A DNA stretch of 64,000 nucleotides from Vibrio sp. 14G-20 (GTDB lineage: Bacteria; Pseudomonadota; Gammaproteobacteria; Enterobacterales; Vibrionaceae). The notes under the pieces were generated by a model. The model did no database searches. It worked only from the letters and a program-made list of their open reading frames with translations, and was not told the origin of the DNA. Below are positions 52,600-60,548 of the stretch, piece by piece. The stretch spans positions 58,971 to 122,970 of the forward strand of contig NZ_JAPHPW010000015.1 of assembly GCF_026241515.1 (NCBI RefSeq), in the 5' to 3' direction. The position numbers were made by a program, and so were the translations under genes. Within the stretch, counting starts at the first letter, position 1, and the number at the start of each line of letters is the position of its first letter.

Positions 52600-54549
52600 A
52601 TGAGTGAAGCCCACGTTTATCCGGTAAAAGAAAGTATTAAATCAACCACACACGCGGATAATGACACTTACCTAGCCATGTACCAACAATCTGTTTCTGA
52701 CCCTGAAGGCTTTTGGGGTGAACACGGAAAAATCGTTGATTGGATTAAGCCTTTTACACAAGTAAAAAATACCTCTTTCGACCCAGGCCACATTGATATT
52801 CGCTGGTTTGAAGATGGCACGCTTAACGTTTCGGCTAACTGTATCGACCGTCACCTTGCTGAGCGCGGTGATGAAGTCGCTATCATCTGGGAAGGCGATG
52901 ACCCGGCTGATGACAAAACTCTAACTTTTAATGAACTGCACAAAGATGTATGCCTGTTTTCAAATGCTCTAAAAGAGCAAGGCGTACGCAAAGGTGATGT
53001 GGTTTGTTTATACATGCCAATGGTGCCAGAAGCGGCAGTAGCCATGCTGGCATGTACCCGTATCGGTGCGGTTCACACAGTGGTATTCGGTGGTTTCTCA
53101 CCTGAAGCACTGTCTGGTCGTATTATCGATTCCAACTCTAAAGTCGTGATCACTGCCGATGAAGGCGTGCGTGGCGGCCGTGCTGTTCCACTGAAGAAAA
53201 ACGTCGATGAAGCACTGACGAATCCTGAAGTGAAGAACATCGAGAAGGTTGTAGTATTCAAACGCACTGGCGGTGATGTTGCTTGGCACGAACACCGTGA
53301 TGTGTGGTGGCACGATGCTATCGCAAACGTATCTGAGGATTGCCCACCAGAAGAGATGAATGCGGAAGATCCTCTCTTCATTCTTTATACGTCTGGTTCC
53401 ACAGGTAAGCCTAAAGGTGTAATGCACACCACAGGTGGCTACCTGGTTTATGCCGCAATGACCTTCAAATACGTATTCGATTACCAAGAAGGCGAAACTT
53501 TCTGGTGTACAGCCGATGTGGGTTGGATTACCGGTCACACATACCTTGTTTACGGACCGCTTGCCAATGGTGCAAAAACTATTTTGTTTGAAGGCGTACC
53601 AAATTACCCGAACACCAGTCGCATGAGTGAAGTAGTCGATAAGCACCAAGTTAATATTCTTTATACTGCACCAACGGCTATTCGTGCATTGATGGCAAAA
53701 GGCAATGAAGCCGTTGAAGGTACTTCTCGTGACAGCCTAAGAATCATGGGCTCAGTGGGTGAACCTATCAACCCAGAGGCGTGGGAGTGGTACTACAAAA
53801 CAATCGGTAATGAGCAATCTCCAATTGTTGATACATGGTGGCAAACTGAAACGGGCGGCATCTTAATCGCACCACTACCGGGCGCGACCGATCTAAAACC
53901 AGGTTCAGCAACACGTCCATTCTTCGGTGTACAACCTGCGCTGGTTGATAACATGGGTAACATCATTGAGGGCGCAACCGACGGCAACCTAGTCATTCTA
54001 GATTCTTGGCCTGGACAAATGCGTACCGTTCATGGCGATCATGACCGTTTTGAACAGACTTACTTCTCTACTTTTAAAGGGATGTACTTCACCAGTGACG
54101 GCGCTCGTCGCGATGAAGATGGTTACTACTGGATTACTGGTCGTGTCGATGACGTGCTTAACGTATCAGGTCACCGTATGGGTACCGCTGAGATTGAATC
54201 GGCTCTAGTAGCGTTCGATAAGATCGCTGAGGCCGCGATTGTGGGTATCCCTCATGATATTAAAGGCCAAGCGATTTACGCTTACATCACGCTGAATGAT
54301 GGTGAGTTCCCAACTGCAGAGCTTCATAAAGAAGTGAAAGATTGGGTACGTAAAGAGATTGGCCCAATTGCAACGCCAGATGTACTGCACTGGACTGACT
54401 CTCTACCAAAAACTCGTTCTGGTAAAATCATGCGTCGTATCCTGCGTAAAATCGCGACTGGTGATACAGGTAACCTAGGTGATACCTCGACACTGGCCGA
54501 CCCAAGCGTGGTTGATAAGCTGATTGCCGAGAAAGCAGAACTGGCATAA
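52600..54549 (+). CDS. acs: Acetyl-CoA synthetase (AMP-forming)
   Basis: Activates acetate through acetyl-AMP to acetyl-CoA, the high-affinity acetate assimilation route. 649 residues. The adenylate signature YTSGSTGKPKGVMHTTGG is near residue 264-281; DTWWQTETGG and GRVDDVLNVSGHRMGTAE are conserved. K609 in TRSGKIMRR is the lysine that is acetylated and controlled by CobB-type deacetylases in other bacteria. GGAG lies 7 bases before the ATG. It is the expected main target of CrbS/CrbR. Confidence 0.97.
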   Translation: MSEAHVYPVKESIKSTTHADNDTYLAMYQQSVSDPEGFWGEHGKIVDWIKPFTQVKNTSFDPGHIDIRWFEDGTLNVSANCIDRHLAERGDEVAIIWEGDDPADDKTLTFNELHKDVCLFSNALKEQGVRKGDVVCLYMPMVPEAAVAMLACTRIGAVHTVVFGGFSPEALSGRIIDSNSKVVITADEGVRGGRAVPLKKNVDEALTNPEVKNIEKVVVFKRTGGDVAWHEHRDVWWHDAIANVSEDCPPEEMNAEDPLFILYTSGSTGKPKGVMHTTGGYLVYAAMTFKYVFDYQEGETFWCTADVGWITGHTYLVYGPLANGAKTILFEGVPNYPNTSRMSEVVDKHQVNILYTAPTAIRALMAKGNEAVEGTSRDSLRIMGSVGEPINPEAWEWYYKTIGNEQSPIVDTWWQTETGGILIAPLPGATDLKPGSATRPFFGVQPALVDNMGNIIEGATDGNLVILDSWPGQMRTVHGDHDRFEQTYFSTFKGMYFTSDGARRDEDGYYWITGRVDDVLNVSGHRMGTAEIESALVAFDKIAEAAIVGIPHDIKGQAIYAYITLNDGEFPTAELHKEVKDWVRKEIGPIATPDVLHWTDSLPKTRSGKIMRRILRKIATGDTGNLGDTSTLADPSVVDKLIAEKAELA

Positions 54550-54594
54550 GCAACCAGTCACAGCAGCTAATCACTGTTTAAAACAGCCCTTTCT

Positions 54595-54624
54595 AAACCG
54601 TCACCTATGTGGCGGTTTTTTTAT
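54595..54624 (+). terminator. Terminator after acs
   Basis: Stem AAACCGTCA/TGGCGGTTT with one G-T pair, loop CCTATG, followed by a long T run. Confidence 0.86.
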
Positions 54625-54871
54625 GGCTGATCTTGATCTCAAATATCCCGCCCCAAATTAAGGCTAAGACGCTTTTTTGTTAAGTTGGTAACAATTCCAT
54701 GCTGTACTTATAGGAGATTAGACCAGTAAATTGCTGCGATTTGCGCTGAATTAGCTATAATCTGGTTCTAATTTTTAAATTTGGGTTTTTCTTACTGGAA
54801 ATTAACCCCAAATTTTCAATAAAATGGCAACATTCACATTCGTAAACACGATAAAGGAAGATAGCCCCACA
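54625..54871. other. aroQ upstream region
   Basis: About 250 AT-rich bases between the acs terminator and aroQ. It must hold the promoter for aroQ and possibly accBC. I see no named operator. Confidence 0.45.
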
Positions 54872-55321
54872 ATGTCTACAAAGTTTCGCATTCTAGTTTT
54901 AAATGGCCCAAACCTTAACCTGTTAGGCCTTAGAGAGCCTGCACACTACGGTTCTCAAACACTTGACCAGATTATTAGCTCATTGACCGAGCAAGCGAAA
55001 ACACAAGATGTTGAGCTGTCTCACTTACAGTCAAATCGTGAGTATGAACTGATTGAAGCTATCCATAGTGCTTATCAAAATGTTGATTTCATTATTATCA
55101 ACCCAGCGGCCTTTACACATACCAGTGTGGCGTTGCGTGATGCACTACTTGGTGTTGCTATCCCATTTATTGAGATTCACCTATCGAATGTTCACGCACG
55201 TGAACCATTCCGTCACCACTCTTACCTATCTGATAAAGCAGAAGGTGTGATTTGTGGCTTAGGTGCCCAAGGTTATCAATTTGCTTTGACGGCTGCGCTC
55301 AACAAGCTCAACGCAAAGTAA
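54872..55321 (+). CDS. aroQ: Type II 3-dehydroquinate dehydratase
   Basis: Third step of the shikimate pathway, 3-dehydroquinate to 3-dehydroshikimate. 149 residues from ATG 54872. LVLNGPNLNLLGLREPAHYG near the start is the family signature (catalytic Arg and the Tyr of the flexible lid). SNREYELIEAIHSA, INPAAFTHTSVALRDAL and PFIEIHLSNVHAREPFRHHS with the active-site His complete the enzyme. An upstream in-frame ATG at 54824 lacks a site. Located before accBC, a frequent arrangement in gamma-proteobacteria. Confidence 0.95.
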   Translation: MSTKFRILVLNGPNLNLLGLREPAHYGSQTLDQIISSLTEQAKTQDVELSHLQSNREYELIEAIHSAYQNVDFIIINPAAFTHTSVALRDALLGVAIPFIEIHLSNVHAREPFRHHSYLSDKAEGVICGLGAQGYQFALTAALNKLNAK

Positions 55322-55395
55322 ATAAAAACAACGAACTATTACTAACCTACTCAGTCAAAGAGTAAGTTCAATCAACAGATAAAGAGAAAGAAACA

Positions 55396-55845
55396 ATGGA
55401 TATTCGCAAAATCAAAAAGCTAATCGAATTGGTTGAAGAGTCTGGTATTTCTGAGCTAGAAATCTCTGAAGGTGAAGAGTCAGTACGAATCAGTCGTAAC
55501 AGCCCTGTATCTGCAGCGCCTATTCAATATGCAGCGGCTCCAGCTCCTGTAGCGGCAGCACCTGCGGCGGCACCTGTAGCAGCAGAAGCAGCAGCTCCTG
55601 CAGTTCCAGCGGGTCACCAAGTTCTTTCTCCAATGGTTGGTACTTTCTACGGCGCTCCAAGCCCAGACGCAAAACCATTCGTTAAAGTTGGTCAATCTGT
55701 AACGGCTGGCGAAACGCTATGTATCGTTGAAGCAATGAAAATGATGAACCAAATCGAAGCTGATAAATCTGGTGTTGTAACAGCTATCCTAGTTGAAGAC
55801 GGTCAACCAGTAGAATTCGACCAAGCTCTAGTAATTATCGAATAA
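55396..55845 (+). CDS. accB: Biotin carboxyl carrier protein of acetyl-CoA carboxylase
   Basis: Carries carboxybiotin for the first step of fatty acid synthesis. 149 residues: N-terminal segment KIKKLIELVEESGISELEISEGEESVRI, an Ala/Pro-rich linker (about residues 40-73), and the biotinyl domain with K115 in VEAMKMMNQI as the biotinylated lysine. The thumb loop region is present as in E. coli AccB. accC follows after 15 bases, forming the accBC operon. Confidence 0.97.
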   Translation: MDIRKIKKLIELVEESGISELEISEGEESVRISRNSPVSAAPIQYAAAPAPVAAAPAAAPVAAEAAAPAVPAGHQVLSPMVGTFYGAPSPDAKPFVKVGQSVTAGETLCIVEAMKMMNQIEADKSGVVTAILVEDGQPVEFDQALVIIE

Positions 55846-55860
55846 TAGAGAGCACTCATT

Positions 55861-57204
55861 ATGTTAGATAAATTAGTAATCGCGAACCGTGGTGAGATTG
55901 CACTACGTATTCTGCGTGCATGTAAAGAGCTTGGCATTAAAACGGTAGCGGTTCACTCAACTGCTGACCGTGATCTTAAGCACGTACTGCTTGCAGATGA
56001 AACCATTTGTATCGGTCCAGCTCGTGGTATCGATAGCTACCTAAACATCCCTCGTATCATCAGCGCAGCTGAAGTTACAGGTGCAGTAGCTGTCCACCCT
56101 GGCTACGGCTTCCTATCTGAAAATGCAGACTTTGCAGAACAGGTAGAACGCAGTGGCTTTATCTTTGTTGGACCTAAAGCTGAGACCATTCGCATGATGG
56201 GTGACAAAGTGTCAGCTATCACGTCAATGAAAAAAGCTGGCGTACCTTGTGTACCAGGTTCTGACGGTCCTCTTGATGACGACGAAGCCAGAAACAAAGC
56301 ACACGCTAAGCGCATTGGCTTCCCAGTTATCATCAAGGCATCTGGCGGCGGCGGCGGTCGTGGTATGCGTGTTGTTCGTTCTGAAGCAGAACTAACAGAA
56401 GCTATCGCGATGACTCGTGCTGAAGCAAAAGCATGTTTCAACAACGACATGGTTTACATGGAGAAATTCCTAGAAAACCCACGTCACATTGAAGTACAAG
56501 TGCTTGCAGATGGTCAAGGCAATGCTATCCACCTAGGTGAGCGTGACTGTTCAATGCAGCGTCGTCACCAGAAAGTAGTGGAAGAAGCGCCAGCTCCAGG
56601 TATCACTGAAGAGATGCGTAAGTACATCGGCGAACGTTGTACTCGTGCATGTATTGAGATAGGTTACCGCGGTGCAGGTACATTTGAATTCCTATACGAG
56701 AACGGTGAGTTCTACTTCATCGAAATGAACACTCGTATCCAGGTTGAACACACGATTACTGAAATGGTAACGGGTATCGACCTAGTGAAAGAACAGCTAC
56801 GTATTGCAGCTGGTCAGCCTCTATCATTCACTCAGGATGATATTAAGCTGCGCGGCCACTCAATCGAATGTCGTATCAATGCTGAAGATCCAGTTCGTTT
56901 CCTACCTTCACCAGGTAAGATTGAACGTTTCCACGCACCAGGTGGCATGGGCGTACGTTGGGAATCTCACATCTACACAGGTTACACAGTGCCACCACAC
57001 TACGATTCAATGATTGGTAAGCTGATCACTTACGGTGAGAACCGTGATGTTGCTATCGCTCGTATGAAGAACGCATTGGGTGAAATGATTATTGAAGGTA
57101 TTAACGTTAATACCGAGCTTCAACTGTCTATTATGAACGACGAAAACTTCCAACACGGTGGTGCAAACATCCACTACCTTGAGAAGAAACTTGGCTTGTC
57201 ATAA
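55861..57204 (+). CDS. accC: Biotin carboxylase subunit of acetyl-CoA carboxylase
   Basis: ATP-dependent carboxylation of biotin on AccB. 447 residues (E. coli 449). N-terminal MLDKLVIANRGEIALRILRACKELG; ATP-grasp with KASGGGGGRGMRVV (about residues 159-172), HIEVQVLADGQGN and GERDCSMQRRHQKVVEEAPAP. The catalytic EMNTRIQVEHTITEMVTGIDLV motif follows. Second gene of accBC, with a strong terminator after it. Confidence 0.98.
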   Translation: MLDKLVIANRGEIALRILRACKELGIKTVAVHSTADRDLKHVLLADETICIGPARGIDSYLNIPRIISAAEVTGAVAVHPGYGFLSENADFAEQVERSGFIFVGPKAETIRMMGDKVSAITSMKKAGVPCVPGSDGPLDDDEARNKAHAKRIGFPVIIKASGGGGGRGMRVVRSEAELTEAIAMTRAEAKACFNNDMVYMEKFLENPRHIEVQVLADGQGNAIHLGERDCSMQRRHQKVVEEAPAPGITEEMRKYIGERCTRACIEIGYRGAGTFEFLYENGEFYFIEMNTRIQVEHTITEMVTGIDLVKEQLRIAAGQPLSFTQDDIKLRGHSIECRINAEDPVRFLPSPGKIERFHAPGGMGVRWESHIYTGYTVPPHYDSMIGKLITYGENRDVAIARMKNALGEMIIEGINVNTELQLSIMNDENFQHGGANIHYLEKKLGLS

Positions 57205-57226
57205 TCCGTTCTTTTAAGAACAGGTA

Positions 57227-57256
57227 AAATGCTCACTTCGGTGGGCATTTTTTGTT
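57227..57256 (+). terminator. Terminator of accBC
   Basis: AATGCTCAC/GTGGGCATT stem with one G-T pair, TTCG loop, followed by TTTTTTGTTTTT. Confidence 0.88.
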
Positions 57257-57376
57257 TTTAAAGCTCTCGAAAAAATCAATCCATAATCTCTTTTATATTC
57301 CATGGGGTTTTGGTGAATTTGCTCATATTTTCTGCTAGACTCCCCATCCAATTTTTCTCATATAGAAGATGCAGCC

Positions 57377-58264
57377 ATGCCTTGGATTCAAATCAAGCTT
57401 AATGCGACCAATGAAAATGCCGAACAAATCGGCGACATGTTAATGGAAGAGACTGGTGCTCTTTCTGTAACTTTCCTGGATGCACAAGATACCCCTGTAT
57501 TTGAGCCTCTGCCGGGCGAAACTCGCCTTTGGGGTGATACTGACATTCTCGCGCTTTACGACGCTGAGACTGATACTGGTGTCGTTCTAGCGCAGATTAA
57601 AGCAAGCAACATGTTCCCTGCAGACTTTGCTCATAAAGTAGAGCAAATTGAAGACAAAGATTGGGAACGTGAATGGATGGACAACTTCCACCCAATGAAG
57701 TTTGGTGAGCGTTTATGGATCTGCCCTAGCTGGCGCGATATCCCTGAACCTGACGCTGTAAACGTAATGCTAGATCCAGGCCTTGCATTTGGTACAGGTA
57801 CTCACCCGACAACGGCATTGTGTCTTGAGTGGCTTGAAGGCCTAGACCTTACAGGCAAAACCGTGATCGACTTCGGTTGTGGCTCTGGCATCCTTGCGAT
57901 CGCTGCGATCAAACTAGGCGCGGCAAAAGTTATCGGGATCGACATTGATCCTCAAGCTCTGCTTGCATCAAAAGACAACGCACAACGCAATGGCGTTGCT
58001 GCGCAACTAGAGGTGTTCTTGCCACAAGATCAACCGGAAGGTTTGCTAGCAGACGTTGTTGTTGCCAACATTCTTGCAGGTCCATTACGCGACCTTTCTG
58101 GCATCATCAAAGGCTTAGTTAAGCCAAATGGTGTACTTGCGATGTCGGGTGTTTTAGATACACAAGCAGAAGATGTTGCGACTTATTATCGTGATGAGCT
58201 TCACATTGATCCGATCATCGAACAACAAGAATGGTGTCGAATCTCAGGTCGCAAGCAAGGCTAG
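57377..58264 (+). CDS. prmA: Ribosomal protein L11 methyltransferase
   Basis: Trimethylates ribosomal protein L11 on lysines and its N-terminus, using SAM. 295 residues (E. coli 293). The N-terminal substrate-recognition domain is MPWIQIKLNATNENAEQIGDMLMEETGALSVT. The catalytic domain has GLAFGTGTHPTTALCLEWL, the SAM motif VIDFGCGSGILAIAAIKLGA (about residues 162-181) and the NILAGPL post-I motif. Close to dusB-fis, as in other gamma-proteobacteria. Confidence 0.96.
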   Translation: MPWIQIKLNATNENAEQIGDMLMEETGALSVTFLDAQDTPVFEPLPGETRLWGDTDILALYDAETDTGVVLAQIKASNMFPADFAHKVEQIEDKDWEREWMDNFHPMKFGERLWICPSWRDIPEPDAVNVMLDPGLAFGTGTHPTTALCLEWLEGLDLTGKTVIDFGCGSGILAIAAIKLGAAKVIGIDIDPQALLASKDNAQRNGVAAQLEVFLPQDQPEGLLADVVVANILAGPLRDLSGIIKGLVKPNGVLAMSGVLDTQAEDVATYYRDELHIDPIIEQQEWCRISGRKQG

Positions 58265-58395
58265 ACAAGACTTTGGGCGCTAATTGACTGAAATTTAAAC
58301 AAATTACAAAAACAAATTGTAAATGCTCAAATATTAGTCTTTTCACGCAGCGAAAAAATGCGTAAAATGCGCGCCCTTGCTGGTACAGAACTGTG

Positions 58396-59373
58396 ATGAC
58401 ATTTTTGAAAATCGGAAATTATCAACTTAAGAACAATCTAATCGTCGCTCCTATGGCTGGCGTAACGGATAGACCATTCCGTGAGTTGTGTCTTCGCTAC
58501 GGTGCGGGGATGGCAGTCAGTGAAATGATGTCCTCCAATCCGAAAGTTTGGAAAACGTCAAAGTCTCAGCAGCGTATGGTACATGAAGGCGAATCGGGCA
58601 TTCGTTCAGTACAAATCGCTGGTGCAGATCCACAGCTTATGGCCGAGGCTGCTCAATTTAATGTCGATAACGGTGCGCAAATCATCGATATCAACATGGG
58701 GTGTCCAGCCAAAAAAGTGAATAAAAAGCTTGCGGGCTCAGCCTTACTGCAGCATCCAGAACTCATTGAAGACATTCTGAAAGCGGTGGTAAATGCTGTC
58801 GACGTTCCAGTAACGTTGAAAACGCGCACAGGCTGGGATACAGACAATAGAAACTGTGTCCAAATCGCGAAAATAGCCGAAGACTGCGGCATACAAGCTC
58901 TTGCCCTCCATGGAAGAACACGCGCTTGTATGTACAAAGGTGAGGCAGAATACAAACACATTAAAGCAGCGAAACAAGCAGTATCTATTCCGGTTATCGC
59001 TAACGGTGATATCGATAGTCCGGAAAAAGCGAAGTTTGTGCTGGAGTACACCGGCGCTGATGCTTTAATGATAGGTCGACCTGCCCAAGGACGTCCTTGG
59101 ATTTTTAACGAAATCCTACACTATTTGGAAAACGGCACCACGATGGACCCACTCCCGATTTCGGAAGTGAAAGACATCATGCTTGGTCATGTGCACGCTC
59201 TACATGAATTTTATGGAGAGTTTTTAGGCCCTCGCATCGCTCGTAAGCATGTGGGTTGGTATCTAAAAGAACATGAACAAGCGAGTGAGTTTCGCCGTAC
59301 CTTCAACGCATTCGAAGCAGGTGATCTGCAGCTTGAAGCGCTAGAAGGTTTTTTTGATAACGTTGCACCATAA
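58396..59373 (+). CDS. dusB: tRNA-dihydrouridine synthase B
   Basis: FMN enzyme that reduces uridine 17 of tRNA. 325 residues; TIM-barrel start NNLIVAPMAGVTDRPFREL, the catalytic cysteine near residue 100 in DINMGCPAKKVNKK, TLKTRTGW, LALHGRTRACMYKG and IANGDI. FMN phosphate is bound by ALMIGRPAQGRPWIF. I prefer ATG 58396; GTG 58393 is directly before it and no ribosome-binding site is clear. It is the first gene of the dusB-fis operon, where low translation of dusB is known from E. coli. Confidence 0.95.
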   Translation: MTFLKIGNYQLKNNLIVAPMAGVTDRPFRELCLRYGAGMAVSEMMSSNPKVWKTSKSQQRMVHEGESGIRSVQIAGADPQLMAEAAQFNVDNGAQIIDINMGCPAKKVNKKLAGSALLQHPELIEDILKAVVNAVDVPVTLKTRTGWDTDNRNCVQIAKIAEDCGIQALALHGRTRACMYKGEAEYKHIKAAKQAVSIPVIANGDIDSPEKAKFVLEYTGADALMIGRPAQGRPWIFNEILHYLENGTTMDPLPISEVKDIMLGHVHALHEFYGEFLGPRIARKHVGWYLKEHEQASEFRRTFNAFEAGDLQLEALEGFFDNVAP

Positions 59374-59396
59374 TTACGAGAAGAGCTAGACCGAAT

Positions 59397-59693
59397 ATGT
59401 TCGAACAAAATCTGACTTCAGAAGCATTGACAGTAACTACAGTTACATCACAAGACCAAATCACGCAGAAGCCACTACGTGACTCAGTTAAAGCATCATT
59501 GAAAAATTACCTTGCTCAATTAAACGGTCAAGAAGTCAGCGAGTTATACGAATTAGTATTAGCTGAAGTTGAACAGCCACTACTAGACACTATCATGCAG
59601 TACACTCGCGGTAACCAAACTCGCGCAGCAACCATGATGGGTATTAACCGCGGTACTCTTCGCAAGAAACTTAAAAAATACGGCATGAACTAA
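59397..59693 (+). CDS. fis: Nucleoid protein Fis
   Basis: 98-residue DNA-bending and activator protein abundant in early exponential phase. The C-terminal helix-turn-helix PLLDTIMQYTRGNQTRAATMMGINRGTLRKKLKKYGMN is practically identical to E. coli Fis, as is the length. The flexible N-terminal beta-hairpin region (about residues 8-30) differs slightly. It lies 23 bases after dusB; the operon promoter is expected before dusB. A strong terminator follows. Confidence 0.98.
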   Translation: MFEQNLTSEALTVTTVTSQDQITQKPLRDSVKASLKNYLAQLNGQEVSELYELVLAEVEQPLLDTIMQYTRGNQTRAATMMGINRGTLRKKLKKYGMN

Positions 59694-59718
59694 TCGTTCT
59701 TTCGTAATTTATTGAATT

Positions 59719-59755
59719 GAAAGCCAAGCTCATTGTTGAGTTTGGCTTTTTTTTG
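59719..59755 (+). terminator. Terminator of dusB-fis
   Basis: 12-base stem AAGCCAAGCTCA/TGAGTTTGGCTT with one G-T pair (59721-59732, 59737-59748), loop TTGT, long T run. Confidence 0.9.
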
Positions 59756-59782
59756 GCTTGTCGAACCGTGATAGGTGGCTGA

Positions 59783-60223
59783 TTACTCTCCAGTGCGACA
59801 ACAGCGCCCTTTGTCGACGTTTGCGGAATCCAAGGCTGCCAGAATCGAACAATGGCTTGCATCGTCGTCTACGTGGCCGCAACACGCATCATTAATCTTT
59901 TTAAGTGCGGTGCGAATCTTAGTTAACTCAGTGATCTTCTCATCAATCATCTCTAATTTTGCTGAGGTAATCGACTTCACTTCGGCGCAACTGTGCTGTG
60001 TGGCCTCGAGGCGAATCTCAAGCAATTCTTTAATCTCGTCCAAACTCAGCCCCAACGCTTTAGATTTGAGAATAAACGTCACCTGTTTCTGGTTATTTTC
60101 ATCATATAGGCGATAACCCGACTCACTGCGACTGGCTGGCGCGATCAAGTTATTCTTCTCATAAAATCGCAAAGTATCGGCTGTCACACCGCATCGCTTC
60201 GCTAATTCACCGATCTGAAACAT
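59783..60223 (-). CDS. zntR: MerR-family zinc-responsive regulator ZntR
   Basis: Activator that twists the promoter of a zinc/cadmium exporter when metal is bound. ATG 60223 with GTAGGA before it; 146 residues. N-terminal MerR helix-turn-helix MFQIGELAKRCGVTADTLRFYEK, dimerisation coiled coil about residues 75-110. The metal ligands C79, C114, C115, H117 or H124 and C125 match the E. coli ZntR set (C79, C114, C115, H119, C124). The C-terminal end has an additional CC pair (GRCCRTGE, C141 and C142). No exporter gene is beside it. A start at 60247 would add eight unsupported residues. Confidence 0.88.
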   Translation of the reverse strand: MFQIGELAKRCGVTADTLRFYEKNNLIAPASRSESGYRLYDENNQKQVTFILKSKALGLSLDEIKELLEIRLEATQHSCAEVKSITSAKLEMIDEKITELTKIRTALKKINDACCGHVDDDASHCSILAALDSANVDKGRCCRTGE

Positions 60224-60548
60224 GTTTTTTCCTACTGTTTCGTCCATTCCACAATTAACCTTATCGTTACTTTTCAGGCTGAAATGGCACTTTTCATAAT
60301 TAATTTTGAGATGCCAAACGATTGCGCGAGCTTTTTTGTAATAAATTAGTTAGAATCTGCGCCATCAAATTTGGAGTTGGTTATCTTATAGCTTAATCAT
60401 AAGACTAACCCAAAAGGTCTTTACCAAAACTGGCCAATATTTTATCTCTTACAGGTATCTAAGATACTCCACGCTAAGAAGATAGAAACAAGTTCTTTTT
60501 TGGCAAATATCTTTATTTTAACCCCATGAATTTGAGGAAGATGGAAGC
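60224..60548. other. Divergent promoter region zntR | purH
   Basis: 325 bases without a gene. It contains a PurR-like site at 60312-60327 and a TAGAAT -10-like element at 60350-60355 for purH, giving a leader of about 190 bases. Confidence 0.5.
60312..60327. promoter_or_regulatory. PurR-like operator of purHD
   Basis: TGCCAAACGATTGCGC matches the PurR consensus ACGCAAACGTTTGCGT at 11 of 16 positions, with the central CAAACG and TTGCG conserved. It lies about 25 bases before a -10-like element. Confidence 0.55.
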
